Shown here: positions 28,375 to 36,572 of the stretch, piece after piece
How positions within the stretch are numbered: position 1 is the first letter of the stretch
Layout: every line of letters starts with the position of its first letter
Assembly: GCA_029252195.1 (NCBI GenBank)
Contig: JAQXBV010000080.1
Span: 23,248-87,247 of the forward strand
Reading direction: 5' to 3'
Origin: Yoonia sp.
Lineage (GTDB): Bacteria; Pseudomonadota; Alphaproteobacteria; Rhodobacterales; Rhodobacteraceae
DNA length: 64,000 nucleotides
Translations under genes and position numbers: made by a program
The notes under the pieces: generated by a model
What the model was told of the DNA's origin: nothing
Database searches by the model: none
What the model saw: the letters and a program-made list of their open reading frames with translations, nothing else

Positions 28375-29577
28375 ATGGCGATGATCGAAGGACTAACCCA
28401 TCTCGGCTTGGGCAAGGTGGATGACGGGCGCACATTGCTGCCGCGCGTCTTGCCCGGTGAAGAAGTGGCTGTCGCCCAAGACGGGACTGTGCGGATTATC
28501 ACGCCGTCGGCTGATCGTGTTGCAGCGCCCTGCAAGCATTTCAAAACCTGCGGCGGCTGCGCGATGCAGCACGCCACTGACGCTTTCGTTGCCAATTGGA
28601 AGTTGGAGATTGTGCAAAAGGCGTTGGCGGCACAGCGGATCGACACCGTTTACCGCGATGTGATCACGTCGCCCGCCCAATCGCGCCGACGCGCAAAGCT
28701 GGCAGGCAAGCGGACCAAAAGCGGGGCGATGCTTGGCTTTCACGCCAAGGGCACCAATACGCTGATCCCTGTTCCAGAGTGCAAGTTGCTGACCATCGGG
28801 TTGATGTCTCAATTCCCCATGCTTGAGGCCTTGGTTGTGATTGCTGCGTCGCGTAAAGCAGAGATCGCCTTGACCGTGACAGAGACCAAGAACGGGCTCG
28901 ACATTCTGGTCGAGACCGAAAAGCCGCTCACGCCTGAGTTGCGCGCGGAGCTCGCCGTTTTCGCGCAAGCCCATAACATCGCCCGCCTCGTTTGGGTCGA
29001 TGAACCTGTCGTGACGATGCAACCCCCGATCCAGATGTTTGGAACCACAGCGGTTGTTCCACCTCCAGGGGCCTTTTTGCAGGCGACCAAACATGGCGAG
29101 ACAGCGCTTTTGTCGGCTGTTGAGGAAATCACAGCAAAGGCCAACCGGATCGTTGATCTTTTTGCTGGCGCAGGCACCTTCACACTGCCGCTTGCCGCCC
29201 GTGCAGAGGTTCATGCCGTTGAGGGCGAAGCCGAGATGATCGCGGCACTTGATCGAGCTTGGCGCGAGGGCAAGGGTCTCAAGCGGGTCACGTCAGAGGC
29301 CAGAGACCTGTTCCGTCGTCCGCTTGAGCCTGACGAGCTTCGCAAATTTGATGCTGCCGTGATTGACCCGCCGCGTGCGGGGGCCGAGGCGCAGATCGCA
29401 ACGCTGGCCGCATCAGAGATCAAGGTGATCGCTATGGTCTCTTGCAACCCCGTGACCTTCGCGCGTGACGCCGTGACCCTGCAAAAAGCGGGCTTCACTC
29501 TTGATTGGGTGCAGGTTGTTGACCAGTTTCGCTGGTCTGCCCATGTCGAGGTCGTTGGCAGCTTCACGCGAAAGTAA
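28375..29577 (+). CDS. RNA uridine-5 methyltransferase of the TrmA/RlmC/RlmD family
   Basis: A 400-residue SAM-dependent enzyme. The N-terminal part has an iron-sulfur motif (PCKHFKTCGGCAMQHA, plus PECKLL), SAM binding is at DLFAGAGTFTLPLA, and the catalytic cysteine is in MVSCNPVTFARD. The iron-sulfur cysteines are as in the 23S rRNA enzymes RlmC/RlmD rather than TrmA. The exact target uridine (747 or 1939 of 23S rRNA in E. coli numbering) cannot be told here. It is directly downstream of the ABC exporter pair and probably cotranscribed. Confidence 0.9.
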   Translation: MAMIEGLTHLGLGKVDDGRTLLPRVLPGEEVAVAQDGTVRIITPSADRVAAPCKHFKTCGGCAMQHATDAFVANWKLEIVQKALAAQRIDTVYRDVITSPAQSRRRAKLAGKRTKSGAMLGFHAKGTNTLIPVPECKLLTIGLMSQFPMLEALVVIAASRKAEIALTVTETKNGLDILVETEKPLTPELRAELAVFAQAHNIARLVWVDEPVVTMQPPIQMFGTTAVVPPPGAFLQATKHGETALLSAVEEITAKANRIVDLFAGAGTFTLPLAARAEVHAVEGEAEMIAALDRAWREGKGLKRVTSEARDLFRRPLEPDELRKFDAAVIDPPRAGAEAQIATLAASEIKVIAMVSCNPVTFARDAVTLQKAGFTLDWVQVVDQFRWSAHVEVVGSFTRK

Positions 29578-29659
29578 TCGGACGGGGTGAAATACCCTTC
29601 CTGTTTTCTGCAGCGATAGTGTAGTGCTGTCTAAAAAGAGGCAGAGACCGAGGGCAGAA

Positions 29660-30151
29660 ATGAAGTTTAGCAGACGTGTTCTTATGATGGGGGCGGCCCT
29701 TGGCTTGGCGGGCTGTGCCAGCAAGTTTAAGTCCTATCGCGGCCCCGAAGTAACGCGGATTCAGGTCTTTAAGGGCGCGCGAATCATGCAGTTGCTCAGC
29801 GGGTCAACGGTGCTGAAATCGTATAATTTCGAACTTGGCTTCGCGCCGGCAGAGCACAAGCAGATTGAAGGTGACGGGCGCACGCCAGAAGGTGCCTATT
29901 ACATCGACCGTCGCAATCCAAATAGCCGTTATCATTTGTCGCTGGGTATTTCATACCCGAATATCAACGACATCAATAACGCGCGGGCCATGGGCAAGCA
30001 GCCTGGCGGCGAGATATTTATCCACGGAACGCCATCTCTCTATGCCGGTCAGGATGATTGGACATGGGGCTGTATCGCCGTGACCAACGCAGACATCGAA
30101 GAGATCTATGCGATGGTCAACGACGGAACAAAGATTTTCATCTACCCTTAA
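29660..30151 (+). CDS. Lipoprotein with L,D-transpeptidase (YkuD) domain
   Basis: A 163-residue lipoprotein: MKFSRRVLMMGAALGLAGC ends in a lipobox cysteine. The catalytic YkuD motif is seen as IFIHGTP and, after a gap, DWTWGCIAV with the catalytic cysteine. The WTxGC form is that of the YafK-type subgroup, some of which hydrolyse rather than form links between peptidoglycan and lipoprotein. The start at 29660 with an upstream GAGGG fits the lipoprotein signal; the longer frame from 29624 adds a charged tail. It overlaps the convergent CAP-domain gene by 4 bp. Confidence 0.88.
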   Translation: MKFSRRVLMMGAALGLAGCASKFKSYRGPEVTRIQVFKGARIMQLLSGSTVLKSYNFELGFAPAEHKQIEGDGRTPEGAYYIDRRNPNSRYHLSLGISYPNINDINNARAMGKQPGGEIFIHGTPSLYAGQDDWTWGCIAVTNADIEEIYAMVNDGTKIFIYP

Positions 30152-30723
30152 TTGGTGATGGCCGAGATTGTTGGCCTGAACCCTGTCAGCGACGATTGTG
30201 AAAGCGCGGGATCGGCGCCCATGTTCATGGTCCACCACAGCTTGCCCGCAGGTTCTTGGAACCATGCAAAGCCCATGCGCCGCGCTTTTGGATCCAGAAT
30301 AACGCTCCGTGTATCCGGTTGGCTCATCCATGCCGCCAGCGTTTCAAGCTCGGTTTCGTAGGATTCGGAGATATTCTCGCCGACGATCTGACCAAAGAAA
30401 CCCACGCGGCGCGCCCTATCAAGCGGCGACGAGCCATCCGAACCAAACAGCCAAGGGCGGTTTTGTGCGGACATGTCGCGCGAGTGGGTGGCGGCGGCAG
30501 CTGTCAATTGCGCATCAAGCTCAACGGGAGATACCCCTGCGGCGCTGCGTAACGTGTTGACGCTATCAAGCATGCGAAACTGAATGTCGCTGGTGTCATT
30601 TGGGCCGATTTTGTATACTTGCGGCAACGGAAGCCCGTCTGGCCCGATACGCGCGCGCGTTCCGCCCGAACAGGCCGCAAGAGCGGTAAGCGCCAAGCCA
30701 GCCAACATTTCACGTCTCAACAT
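30148..30723 (-). CDS. CAP/SCP-domain lipoprotein
   Basis: A 191-residue lipoprotein: LRREMLAGLALTALAAC is a lipoprotein signal and cysteine. The rest is a CAP (cysteine-rich secretory, allergen, PR-1) domain: DSVNTLRSAAGVSPVELDAQLTAAA, then AATHSRDMSAQNR, VGENISESYET and the closing W-x-M-N-M-G. Bacterial CAP proteins of this type are envelope proteins of poorly known role. The ATG at 30735 four codons earlier is also possible. Lying between two L,D-transpeptidase-family genes, it suggests a wall-associated job. Confidence 0.85.
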   Translation of the reverse strand: MLRREMLAGLALTALAACSGGTRARIGPDGLPLPQVYKIGPNDTSDIQFRMLDSVNTLRSAAGVSPVELDAQLTAAAATHSRDMSAQNRPWLFGSDGSSPLDRARRVGFFGQIVGENISESYETELETLAAWMSQPDTRSVILDPKARRMGFAWFQEPAGKLWWTMNMGADPALSQSSLTGFRPTISAITN

Positions 30724-30806
30724 AGTAGCACCCATTCCATGAATCTAAGCTCTCTTAGCGCCTATATTGACACACTTCAAATGCTGTTCGGCAAAGCTCC
30801 GCCGTT

Positions 30807-30836
30807 CTGACAATTGTTTGATTTGCATGGTATGAG
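30807..30836 (+). promoter_or_regulatory. Candidate promoter for the Tat-exported L,D-transpeptidase
   Basis: CTGACA at 30807-30812 and TATGAG at 30831-30836 are spaced 18 bp apart, 54 bp upstream of the start codon at 30890. Both hexamers are near consensus; strength unknown. Confidence 0.42.
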
Positions 30837-30889
30837 ATTGAGCCCTAAAACCCCGCCATAGTCAGCACTGTAGACTGATGGAGCATATG

Positions 30890-31483
30890 ATGAGCAAGTT
30901 TCTGAATTCCAACCTATCGCGCCGCAGCTTTATCGCTGCGGCTGCCGCCTCGATCGGCACTGGCGCTTTGGCACAAACCCAAAATAGCACCGAGATTGAG
31001 GCCGACATTTCTTCTGGTGTTTCGCGTAATATTTCGAGCTTCCGCTCGCTGGATTGGCAGCCCTATTTCAGCAGCCTCGCAGGCGGCGCTGTTTTGGTTG
31101 ATATTCAATCGCGTGCTTTGCACTACTGGTCTGAAGATCAAAGCGTTTATAAGCTTTATCCGACGTCTGTGCCGATGACAGACGATTTGACACGTAAGGG
31201 TCAGACCGAGATCACCCGCAAAGTGGAAGGTCCAGAATGGCGTCCGACGCCATCCATGCGGGAGCGGAACCCAGAGTGGCCAGAATATATTGGCCCCGGT
31301 CCAGATAACCCACTTGGCACTCATGCGCTTTACCTGTCATGGCAGTATTACCGCATTCACGGCACGCATGACACGCGCAAGATCGGCCGTCGTTCATCCA
31401 ACGGCTGTATCGGTATGTACAACGAGCATATCCAAGAGCTGTATGGTATGACGAGCGTCGGCACACAGGTCCTGTTGATCTAG
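30890..31483 (+). CDS. Tat-exported L,D-transpeptidase
   Basis: A 197-residue protein with a twin-arginine signal (LSRRSFIAAAAASIGTGALA) and a YkuD catalytic region: HGTHDTRKIGRRSSNGC with the active cysteine. L,D-transpeptidases form 3-3 crosslinks in peptidoglycan or attach proteins to it. The ATG at 30890 is chosen as GGAG lies 6 nt upstream; adjacent ATGs at 30878 and 30887 are alternatives. It is a paralogue of the lipoprotein at 29660 but with a different active-site spacing, so the two likely have distinct substrates. A strong terminator follows. Confidence 0.92.
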   Translation: MSKFLNSNLSRRSFIAAAAASIGTGALAQTQNSTEIEADISSGVSRNISSFRSLDWQPYFSSLAGGAVLVDIQSRALHYWSEDQSVYKLYPTSVPMTDDLTRKGQTEITRKVEGPEWRPTPSMRERNPEWPEYIGPGPDNPLGTHALYLSWQYYRIHGTHDTRKIGRRSSNGCIGMYNEHIQELYGMTSVGTQVLLI

Positions 31484-31511
31484 GATCGCATTACAGATTT
31501 TCGGCAAGAAG

Positions 31512-31534
31512 CGGCGGGGTCTCCCCGCCGTTTT
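31512..31534. terminator. Intrinsic terminator
   Basis: Perfect 8-bp GC stem CGGCGGGG / CCCCGCCG with a 3-nt loop and TTTT after it on the plus strand. It ends the L,D-transpeptidase transcript and lies just before the end of the convergent hemH. Confidence 0.85.
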
Positions 31535-31537
31535 GCG

Positions 31538-32599
31538 TTAGCGGATAACCCAGCCGAGCAAGTTCTCGTCAATGATACCGCAAAGTGCGGCAATATGGGC
31601 GGGGTCATCATTGAGGCAGGGAATATAGGTGAACTGCTCGCCACCTGCATGTTCAAAGCTTTCTTTGATCTCTTCGTTGATCTCTTCGAGTGTCTCGATG
31701 CAATCGGCGGAAAAGGCGGGCGCACATATCGCGATATTCTTGACGCCTTCGTCCTTGGCCAAACGCGCGACTTCTTCAACCGTATAGGGTTTCAGCCATT
31801 CTTCGCGCCCAAAGACGGATTGGAACGTGGTTCTTATTTCGGTATCTTCCCAGCCCAACCGCTCCTTGAGCAGTCGCGTCGTTTTCTGACATTGGCAGTG
31901 ATAGGGATCACCTTCGCGCAGATAGCGTTGCGGCATCCCGTGATAGGAACAGATCAACAGCTCGGGCTTTTTGTCGAGTTTCGCATAAGCGGTCTCGATG
32001 GATTGTGCGAGCGCGTCGATATAGGCGGGATCTTCGAAATAGGGCGCAACAACGCGGGCAATCGGCTGCCATTTCTCATCCATCAAGGCGCGGAAGAATT
32101 GGTCGTTTGCCGTGGCCGATGTAGCCCCCGCGTAATGCGGATAAAGCGGAAAGAAGAGGATCTTGGTGCAACCGGCCTCGACCATTTCACGGACCTTGGA
32201 TTTGGTCGACGGATTGCCGTAGCGCATGCAGAAATCAACCATGACATTCTCGCCGTAACGGTCGGCCATCGTTTTCTTGATCGCCGCTGTCTGCTGCTTT
32301 GTGATCGTCAGAAGCGGACTTTCGTCGGCTTCGTTGTTCCAGATCGACCGATAATTTGCGCCAGATTTCGACGGGCGGGTGGTCAGAATGACCAACTGCA
32401 AAAGCGGCTGCCAAAGCCAAGCGGAATAATCCACCACGCGCTTATCGGACAGGAATTCGTTCAAATAGCGCCGCATCGACCAATAATCCGTCGCATCTGG
32501 CGTGCCTAGATTGGCGACCAAAACACCGACTTTCGCGGGCTTGATCTTGGGGTGGTCTTTTGGCGCGTGCATTGGGCAAACGGCGATTTGGTCAGTCAT
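31538..32599 (-). CDS. hemH: Ferrochelatase
   Basis: Ferrochelatase inserts iron into protoporphyrin IX, the last step of haem synthesis. The 353-residue protein has ANLGTP near the start, the catalytic histidine in CSYHGMPQRY (about residue 220) and the conserved GREEWLKPYT and CPAFSADC-like region (CAPAFSADC). It is 45 bp downstream of the NDUFAF5-like gene on the same strand. HemW at 5.1 kb also deals with haem but is not linked. Confidence 0.96.
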   Translation of the reverse strand: MTDQIAVCPMHAPKDHPKIKPAKVGVLVANLGTPDATDYWSMRRYLNEFLSDKRVVDYSAWLWQPLLQLVILTTRPSKSGANYRSIWNNEADESPLLTITKQQTAAIKKTMADRYGENVMVDFCMRYGNPSTKSKVREMVEAGCTKILFFPLYPHYAGATSATANDQFFRALMDEKWQPIARVVAPYFEDPAYIDALAQSIETAYAKLDKKPELLICSYHGMPQRYLREGDPYHCQCQKTTRLLKERLGWEDTEIRTTFQSVFGREEWLKPYTVEEVARLAKDEGVKNIAICAPAFSADCIETLEEINEEIKESFEHAGGEQFTYIPCLNDDPAHIAALCGIIDENLLGWVIR

Positions 32600-32644
32600 G
32601 TGATGTTCCTCTTTGCGCGAGACCTAGTGGGAATGTGTTGCGCG

Positions 32645-33460
32645 TCAATCTTTGCCGTTCAGCGGCTTTTCTTTTGTGCCCAGCGCGTCGGCCAAACGTG
32701 TTGTCGCACTTCCTGGGCGGAGCGGTGTTGGCTGGTTGTCCGCTGGCGCCCAGCCGGTCAGCGTGATCACTTCAAAGGTCGCGTCGATGCGACCGTCATC
32801 GTTCGAGAAATTCTCGGCATAAACAGAGGCAGCTTCGGTGATGATATTGCGCATCGTGAAGTGGCGTGGCCTATGGGCCAAGGCATTGGTTTCGCCCATC
32901 TTGCGCAGATCATGCATCAGATGAAACAGGTTCGCGTAATTCACAGTATAGGGCGCACCGTCGGCAACAGGCAGGGCAAAACCCGCGCGTTGCAACAGCG
33001 CCCCAAGGTCGCGAATTTCACCCATCGGGGCGATGCGCGGGGAAAGACCACCTGCGACAACCGCTTCGGCCTCGGCCAAAGAGGCGCGCAGCTCATGGAG
33101 GGTCTGACCCCCAAAACAGGCGGCCAAAAATAGGCCATCTGGTTTAAGAGCATGCCGACACTGCACCAACTGCCCCACGGGATCGTTTGCCCAATGCAGG
33201 GCCATCGTATGGAGGACCAGATCATAGGTTTCCGTTTCAAGGGCAATGACTTCGTCATCTGCCACAACGGTCGCATCTGGGAATTGATTTTGCCAGAAAT
33301 CGGGAAAGCCCGTCACAATCGCCACTGACGTAAAGGTTCTGTTAACCTCTATGAGTCTTTCCTTAAACTCATCGGCGACGAGTTCGTGTAAAAACAAGGC
33401 GTCCGAAACGGCGCGCTTGCGGTTGCGCAGAAGCGCTGGACGATCTGTGAGTTGCGGCAT
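32645..33460 (-). CDS. Methyltransferase-fold protein, NDUFAF5/BioC-like
   Basis: A 271-residue protein with a class I methyltransferase fold pattern: YDLVLHTMALHWANDPVGQL matches motif IV/post-IV regions of BioC and NDUFAF5, and the C terminus (PLRPGSATTRLADALG) is typical of the alphaproteobacterial relatives of NDUFAF5, the complex I assembly hydroxylase. Motif I, usually DLGCGxG, is degenerate (IVTGFPDF), so SAM binding is doubtful. The start could be 33460, 33469 or 33478; none has a strong Shine-Dalgarno. It precedes hemH and is divergent from comF with a spacer of a few dozen bases. Confidence 0.75.
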   Translation of the reverse strand: MPQLTDRPALLRNRKRAVSDALFLHELVADEFKERLIEVNRTFTSVAIVTGFPDFWQNQFPDATVVADDEVIALETETYDLVLHTMALHWANDPVGQLVQCRHALKPDGLFLAACFGGQTLHELRASLAEAEAVVAGGLSPRIAPMGEIRDLGALLQRAGFALPVADGAPYTVNYANLFHLMHDLRKMGETNALAHRPRHFTMRNIITEAASVYAENFSNDDGRIDATFEVITLTGWAPADNQPTPLRPGSATTRLADALGTKEKPLNGKD

Positions 33461-33491
33461 TTTTTCCATAAAGACCATTTAGGGTGCAATC

Positions 33492-34214
33492 ATGTGGATG
33501 CAAAGCGTCATTCGAGCAATTTATCCGTCCCATTGCGTCGCATGTGATGCGCCGTCCGAAGGTGACTTCGGGCTTTGCGGGGCCTGCTGGCGTGAAACGC
33601 ATTTCATTGGAGCGACGATCTGCGACAAATGCGGCACCCAATTGCCGGGGGATCATGTCGCCGAAGATCTGATCTGCGACGATTGTATGACGATTGCGCG
33701 ACCTTGGGATAAGGGGCGCGCGGTCTTGGCGTATTCAGGCATTGGGCGCAAATTGGTGTTGTCGCTCAAGCATGGTGATCGCACGGATTTGGCGCAACCA
33801 GTCGCGAGATGGATGGCGCGGCTTGCTAGGCCATTGTTGGCACATGATACTCTTTTGATCCCCGTCCCGCTACATCGCATCCGCCTGATTCAGCGGCGTT
33901 ACAACCAATCGGCCCTTTTGGTGAATGTGTTGGGTGGTTTGCTGGCGCGCGAAACTTGCGTTGACGCACTTTTGCGCAGGCGGAATACTGCGCCACTCAA
34001 GGGGCTGAGCCGAGACGCGCGATTTGCCGCTTTGGCGGATGCCATTCACCCGAACCCGAGCCAGATGGCAATTCTCAAAGATCGGCATGTGTTGTTGGTT
34101 GACGATGTCATGACCTCGGGCGCAACGCTCGCCGCCTGCACAGAGGTAATTATGTCAGCTGGCGCACGAGGCGTTAATATCCTGACACTGGCAAGAACTG
34201 TAAAAGATGCCTAA
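33492..34214 (+). CDS. ComF-family phosphoribosyltransferase-like protein
   Basis: A 240-residue ComF-type protein. The N terminus has zinc-type cysteine pairs (CVACDAP, CGAC, CDKCG, CDDC), and the C terminus has the phosphoribosyltransferase loop VLLVDDVMTSGAT. ComF proteins act in DNA uptake in competent bacteria, but the family is widespread and also found in species not known to be competent; no other competence gene is near. It is divergent from the NDUFAF5-like gene and followed by grxC. Confidence 0.88.
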   Translation: MWMQSVIRAIYPSHCVACDAPSEGDFGLCGACWRETHFIGATICDKCGTQLPGDHVAEDLICDDCMTIARPWDKGRAVLAYSGIGRKLVLSLKHGDRTDLAQPVARWMARLARPLLAHDTLLIPVPLHRIRLIQRRYNQSALLVNVLGGLLARETCVDALLRRRNTAPLKGLSRDARFAALADAIHPNPSQMAILKDRHVLLVDDVMTSGATLAACTEVIMSAGARGVNILTLARTVKDA

Positions 34215-34245
34215 ATAGGGGCGGAACAGTTTAAGGATCAGCCAG

Positions 34246-34503
34246 ATGAAGCCTGTCGAGCTCTATACAAAAAACACATGCGGTTATTGCCACGCGGCCA
34301 AGCGCCTTTTGGCGGCGAAGGGTGTCAGCTTCACCGAGACTGATATTAACGCGCATCCCGAAGAGCGCGCCAAGATGATCCAGTGGTCGAATGGCGGGCG
34401 CACTGTGCCCCAGATCTTTATCGGTGGCACGCCGATCGGCGGATACGACGATCTCAACGCCCTTGATCGCGCGGGCAAACTGGACGCGCTTTTGAAAGGA
34501 TGA
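34246..34503 (+). CDS. grxC: Glutaredoxin 3
   Basis: An 85-residue dithiol glutaredoxin with the redox motif CGYC (about 12-15) and the glutathione-binding TVPQIFIGG and GGYDDL. It reduces disulfides and mixed disulfides at the expense of glutathione. The stop overlaps the start of the nitrilase gene (ATGA). The pairing of glutaredoxin with a Nit-type amidase fits a role for the latter in repairing deaminated glutathione. Confidence 0.95.
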   Translation: MKPVELYTKNTCGYCHAAKRLLAAKGVSFTETDINAHPEERAKMIQWSNGGRTVPQIFIGGTPIGGYDDLNALDRAGKLDALLKG

Positions 34504-35330
34504 AAACCGCTCTCCTTCAGCTTTGCGCAAGCGATAGCCCGCGTGACAACCTGATCACGACACGGGCGTTTCTGCGCGAGGCGGCAGGGCAGGGTGCGCA
34601 GTTTGTGTTGACGCCTGAGGTGACGAATTGCGTGTCGGCCAGTCGGGCGCATCAGATTGAGGTTTTGCAGCACGAATCCGATGATCTCACCCTCAAGGGG
34701 TTGCAATCCGAGGCGGCCGAGCTTGGGATATGGCTTTCGATCGGATCACTTGCGCTGAAAACGGATGACGTGGATGGGCGGTTTGCCAATCGGTCGTTCC
34801 TGATTAATCCGAAAGGGGAAATCGTCGCGCGATACGACAAAATCCATATGTTTGATGTGGATGTCAGTGAAACGGAATCTTACCGCGAATCTGCTGGCTA
34901 TCGCCCCGGAGATCGCGCGGTTGTCGCGCAAACCCCGTTCGGCAATGTCGGCTTGTCGATTTGTTATGATCTGCGGTTTGCCTATCTGTATCGGGCATTG
35001 GCGCAGGCCGGCGCGGATATCCTCCTTGTCCCTTCGGCCTTTTCGACAGTGACTGGTGCTGCGCATTGGCAGGCGCTTTTGCAAGCACGGGCCATTGAAA
35101 CCGGTTGCTTCGTCCTTGCGGCGGCGCAAGCAGGGGTCCATGCCGCATCAGCGGGCAAACCCCGCGAAACCTATGGGCACAGCATGGCCATTTCGCCGTG
35201 GGGCGAAATTTTTGTGGATGCAGGGACCGAAATTGGTCCAGTATTGATTGATCTTAACGTCAAGGAAGTGTCACATGCGCGTAACCGTATCGCCGCGCTC
35301 AAACACGATCGCGCCTTCAAAGGCCCTTAA
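34500..35330 (+). CDS. Carbon-nitrogen hydrolase (Nit/deaminated glutathione amidase type)
   Basis: A 276-residue nitrilase-superfamily enzyme with the Glu-Lys-Cys triad: glutamate in LTPEVTN, lysine in YDKIHMFD and cysteine in SICYDLRF. FDVDVSETESY and LVPSAF are typical of the Nit1/Nit2-like branch, which includes deaminated glutathione amidase. It is translationally coupled to grxC and shares a TAATG with the downstream marR gene, so all three are likely one transcript. Confidence 0.87.
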   Translation: MKTALLQLCASDSPRDNLITTRAFLREAAGQGAQFVLTPEVTNCVSASRAHQIEVLQHESDDLTLKGLQSEAAELGIWLSIGSLALKTDDVDGRFANRSFLINPKGEIVARYDKIHMFDVDVSETESYRESAGYRPGDRAVVAQTPFGNVGLSICYDLRFAYLYRALAQAGADILLVPSAFSTVTGAAHWQALLQARAIETGCFVLAAAQAGVHAASAGKPRETYGHSMAISPWGEIFVDAGTEIGPVLIDLNVKEVSHARNRIAALKHDRAFKGP

Positions 35331-35773
35331 TGTCAGATTCGACCCAAAACCTAGCAGTGACGCTATTCAGTGAAATCCTAGCTGTGGACCAATTGGCCCG
35401 CAGCTATCTCACGCGCGTGCTGCCAAAGGGGATGGAGCTGTCGCATTTCTCGGTTCTCAATCACCTTGCACATGCGGGTGTGGAACGCTCGCCCGCTCAA
35501 TTGGCCCGCACTTTCCACCTGACGCGCGGGGCCATGACGAACACATTGAGCAAGCTGGAATGGGCGGGTTGGGTGCATATTCGGCCCGACTGGGAAGATG
35601 CGCGGCGCAAAATGGTCTCGATTAGCCCCTCTGGCATCGCCGCCCGTGATGCGGCTGTCGTTGCGATCGCGCCGGTCATTGCCGAGGTCGTCGATACCGT
35701 AGGCGCCGATCGGGTGCGCATCGCATTGCCCGTTTTGCGCGAAATGCGGATGAAGCTGTCGAAGGACGAATAG
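35330..35773 (+). CDS. MarR-family transcriptional regulator
   Basis: A 147-residue winged-helix protein: SPAQLARTFHLTRGAMTNTLSKLEWAGW is the recognition helix region and wing RPDWEDARRKMVSISPSG follows. MarR proteins often sense phenolic or oxidant signals and repress neighbouring genes; here the upstream grxC-nitrilase pair is the obvious candidate target, but no palindromic operator stands out. It is convergent with ubiG, with 3 bp between them. Confidence 0.9.
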   Translation: MSDSTQNLAVTLFSEILAVDQLARSYLTRVLPKGMELSHFSVLNHLAHAGVERSPAQLARTFHLTRGAMTNTLSKLEWAGWVHIRPDWEDARRKMVSISPSGIAARDAAVVAIAPVIAEVVDTVGADRVRIALPVLREMRMKLSKDE

Positions 35774-35776
35774 ACC

Positions 35777-36517
35777 TTAAGGTTTAATCGCCGCAGTGAC
35801 GTAGTTGACCGACAAATCCTTGTCAGAGATCGACCATGTGAAGCGCGCGAAGTTGAACACAAACCCTTTGCGATCCACTGGCTCTAGTCTCGCATTTGCC
35901 AAAAGCTTGAATAACTCGTCTGGGGTGATGAATTTTGCCCATTCGTGCGTGCCCTTCGGCAGCCAGCGCATCACCCACTCCGCCCCGACAATGGCCATGG
36001 CGAAGGACTTTGGATTCCGATTGATGGTCGAGCAGATGTGCAAGCCACCTGACTTCAAGAGTTGCTGACAGGCGGTCAGGTAGCCCAGCGGATCTGCCAC
36101 ATGCTCGACGACTTCCATGTTCAGAACCACGTCAAACTGCTCGCCCGCAGCGGCCATTGCTTCGGCTGTTGTGTGGCGATAGTCGACGACCAGCCCCGAT
36201 TTTTCGGCGTGAATTCTGGCTACGGGGATATTACGCTCAGCGGCGTCCGCCCCCACGATCGTCGCGCCCAAGCGTGCCATCGGTTCGCAAAGAAGCCCGC
36301 CACCGCAGCCGATATCGAGAATGCGCAGTCCTTTGAACGGCGTTGGCGTATTCAGGTCGCGCCCGAACTCGGCGGCAATCTGTTGCGTGATATAACCAAG
36401 CCGGACGGGATTCATCATATGCAGCGGCTTGAACTTGCCCTCCAGATCCCACCATTCGGCGGCCATTGCCTCGAATTTGGCAATTTCAGCGGGATCAACG
36501 GTGTTGGTGGCTTGCAT
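35777..36517 (-). CDS. ubiG: Ubiquinone biosynthesis O-methyltransferase UbiG
   Basis: UbiG does both O-methylations in ubiquinone synthesis. The 246-residue protein opens with the diagnostic [14 protein letters not shown], and motif I reads [15 protein letters not shown], followed by VEHVADP. Length is normal. It is divergent from the prolyl aminopeptidase gene; the 55-bp spacer holds a TATATA-type box, but I could not place a convincing -35. Confidence 0.95.
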   Translation of the reverse strand: MQATNTVDPAEIAKFEAMAAEWWDLEGKFKPLHMMNPVRLGYITQQIAAEFGRDLNTPTPFKGLRILDIGCGGGLLCEPMARLGATIVGADAAERNIPVARIHAEKSGLVVDYRHTTAEAMAAAGEQFDVVLNMEVVEHVADPLGYLTACQQLLKSGGLHICSTINRNPKSFAMAIVGAEWVMRWLPKGTHEWAKFITPDELFKLLANARLEPVDRKGFVFNFARFTWSISDKDLSVNYVTAAIKP

Positions 36518-36572
36518 TGTCGGCTCCAGTTTTCGCGTGGTCGTTTGAATTCAGACGCTATATAGTCCGAAT

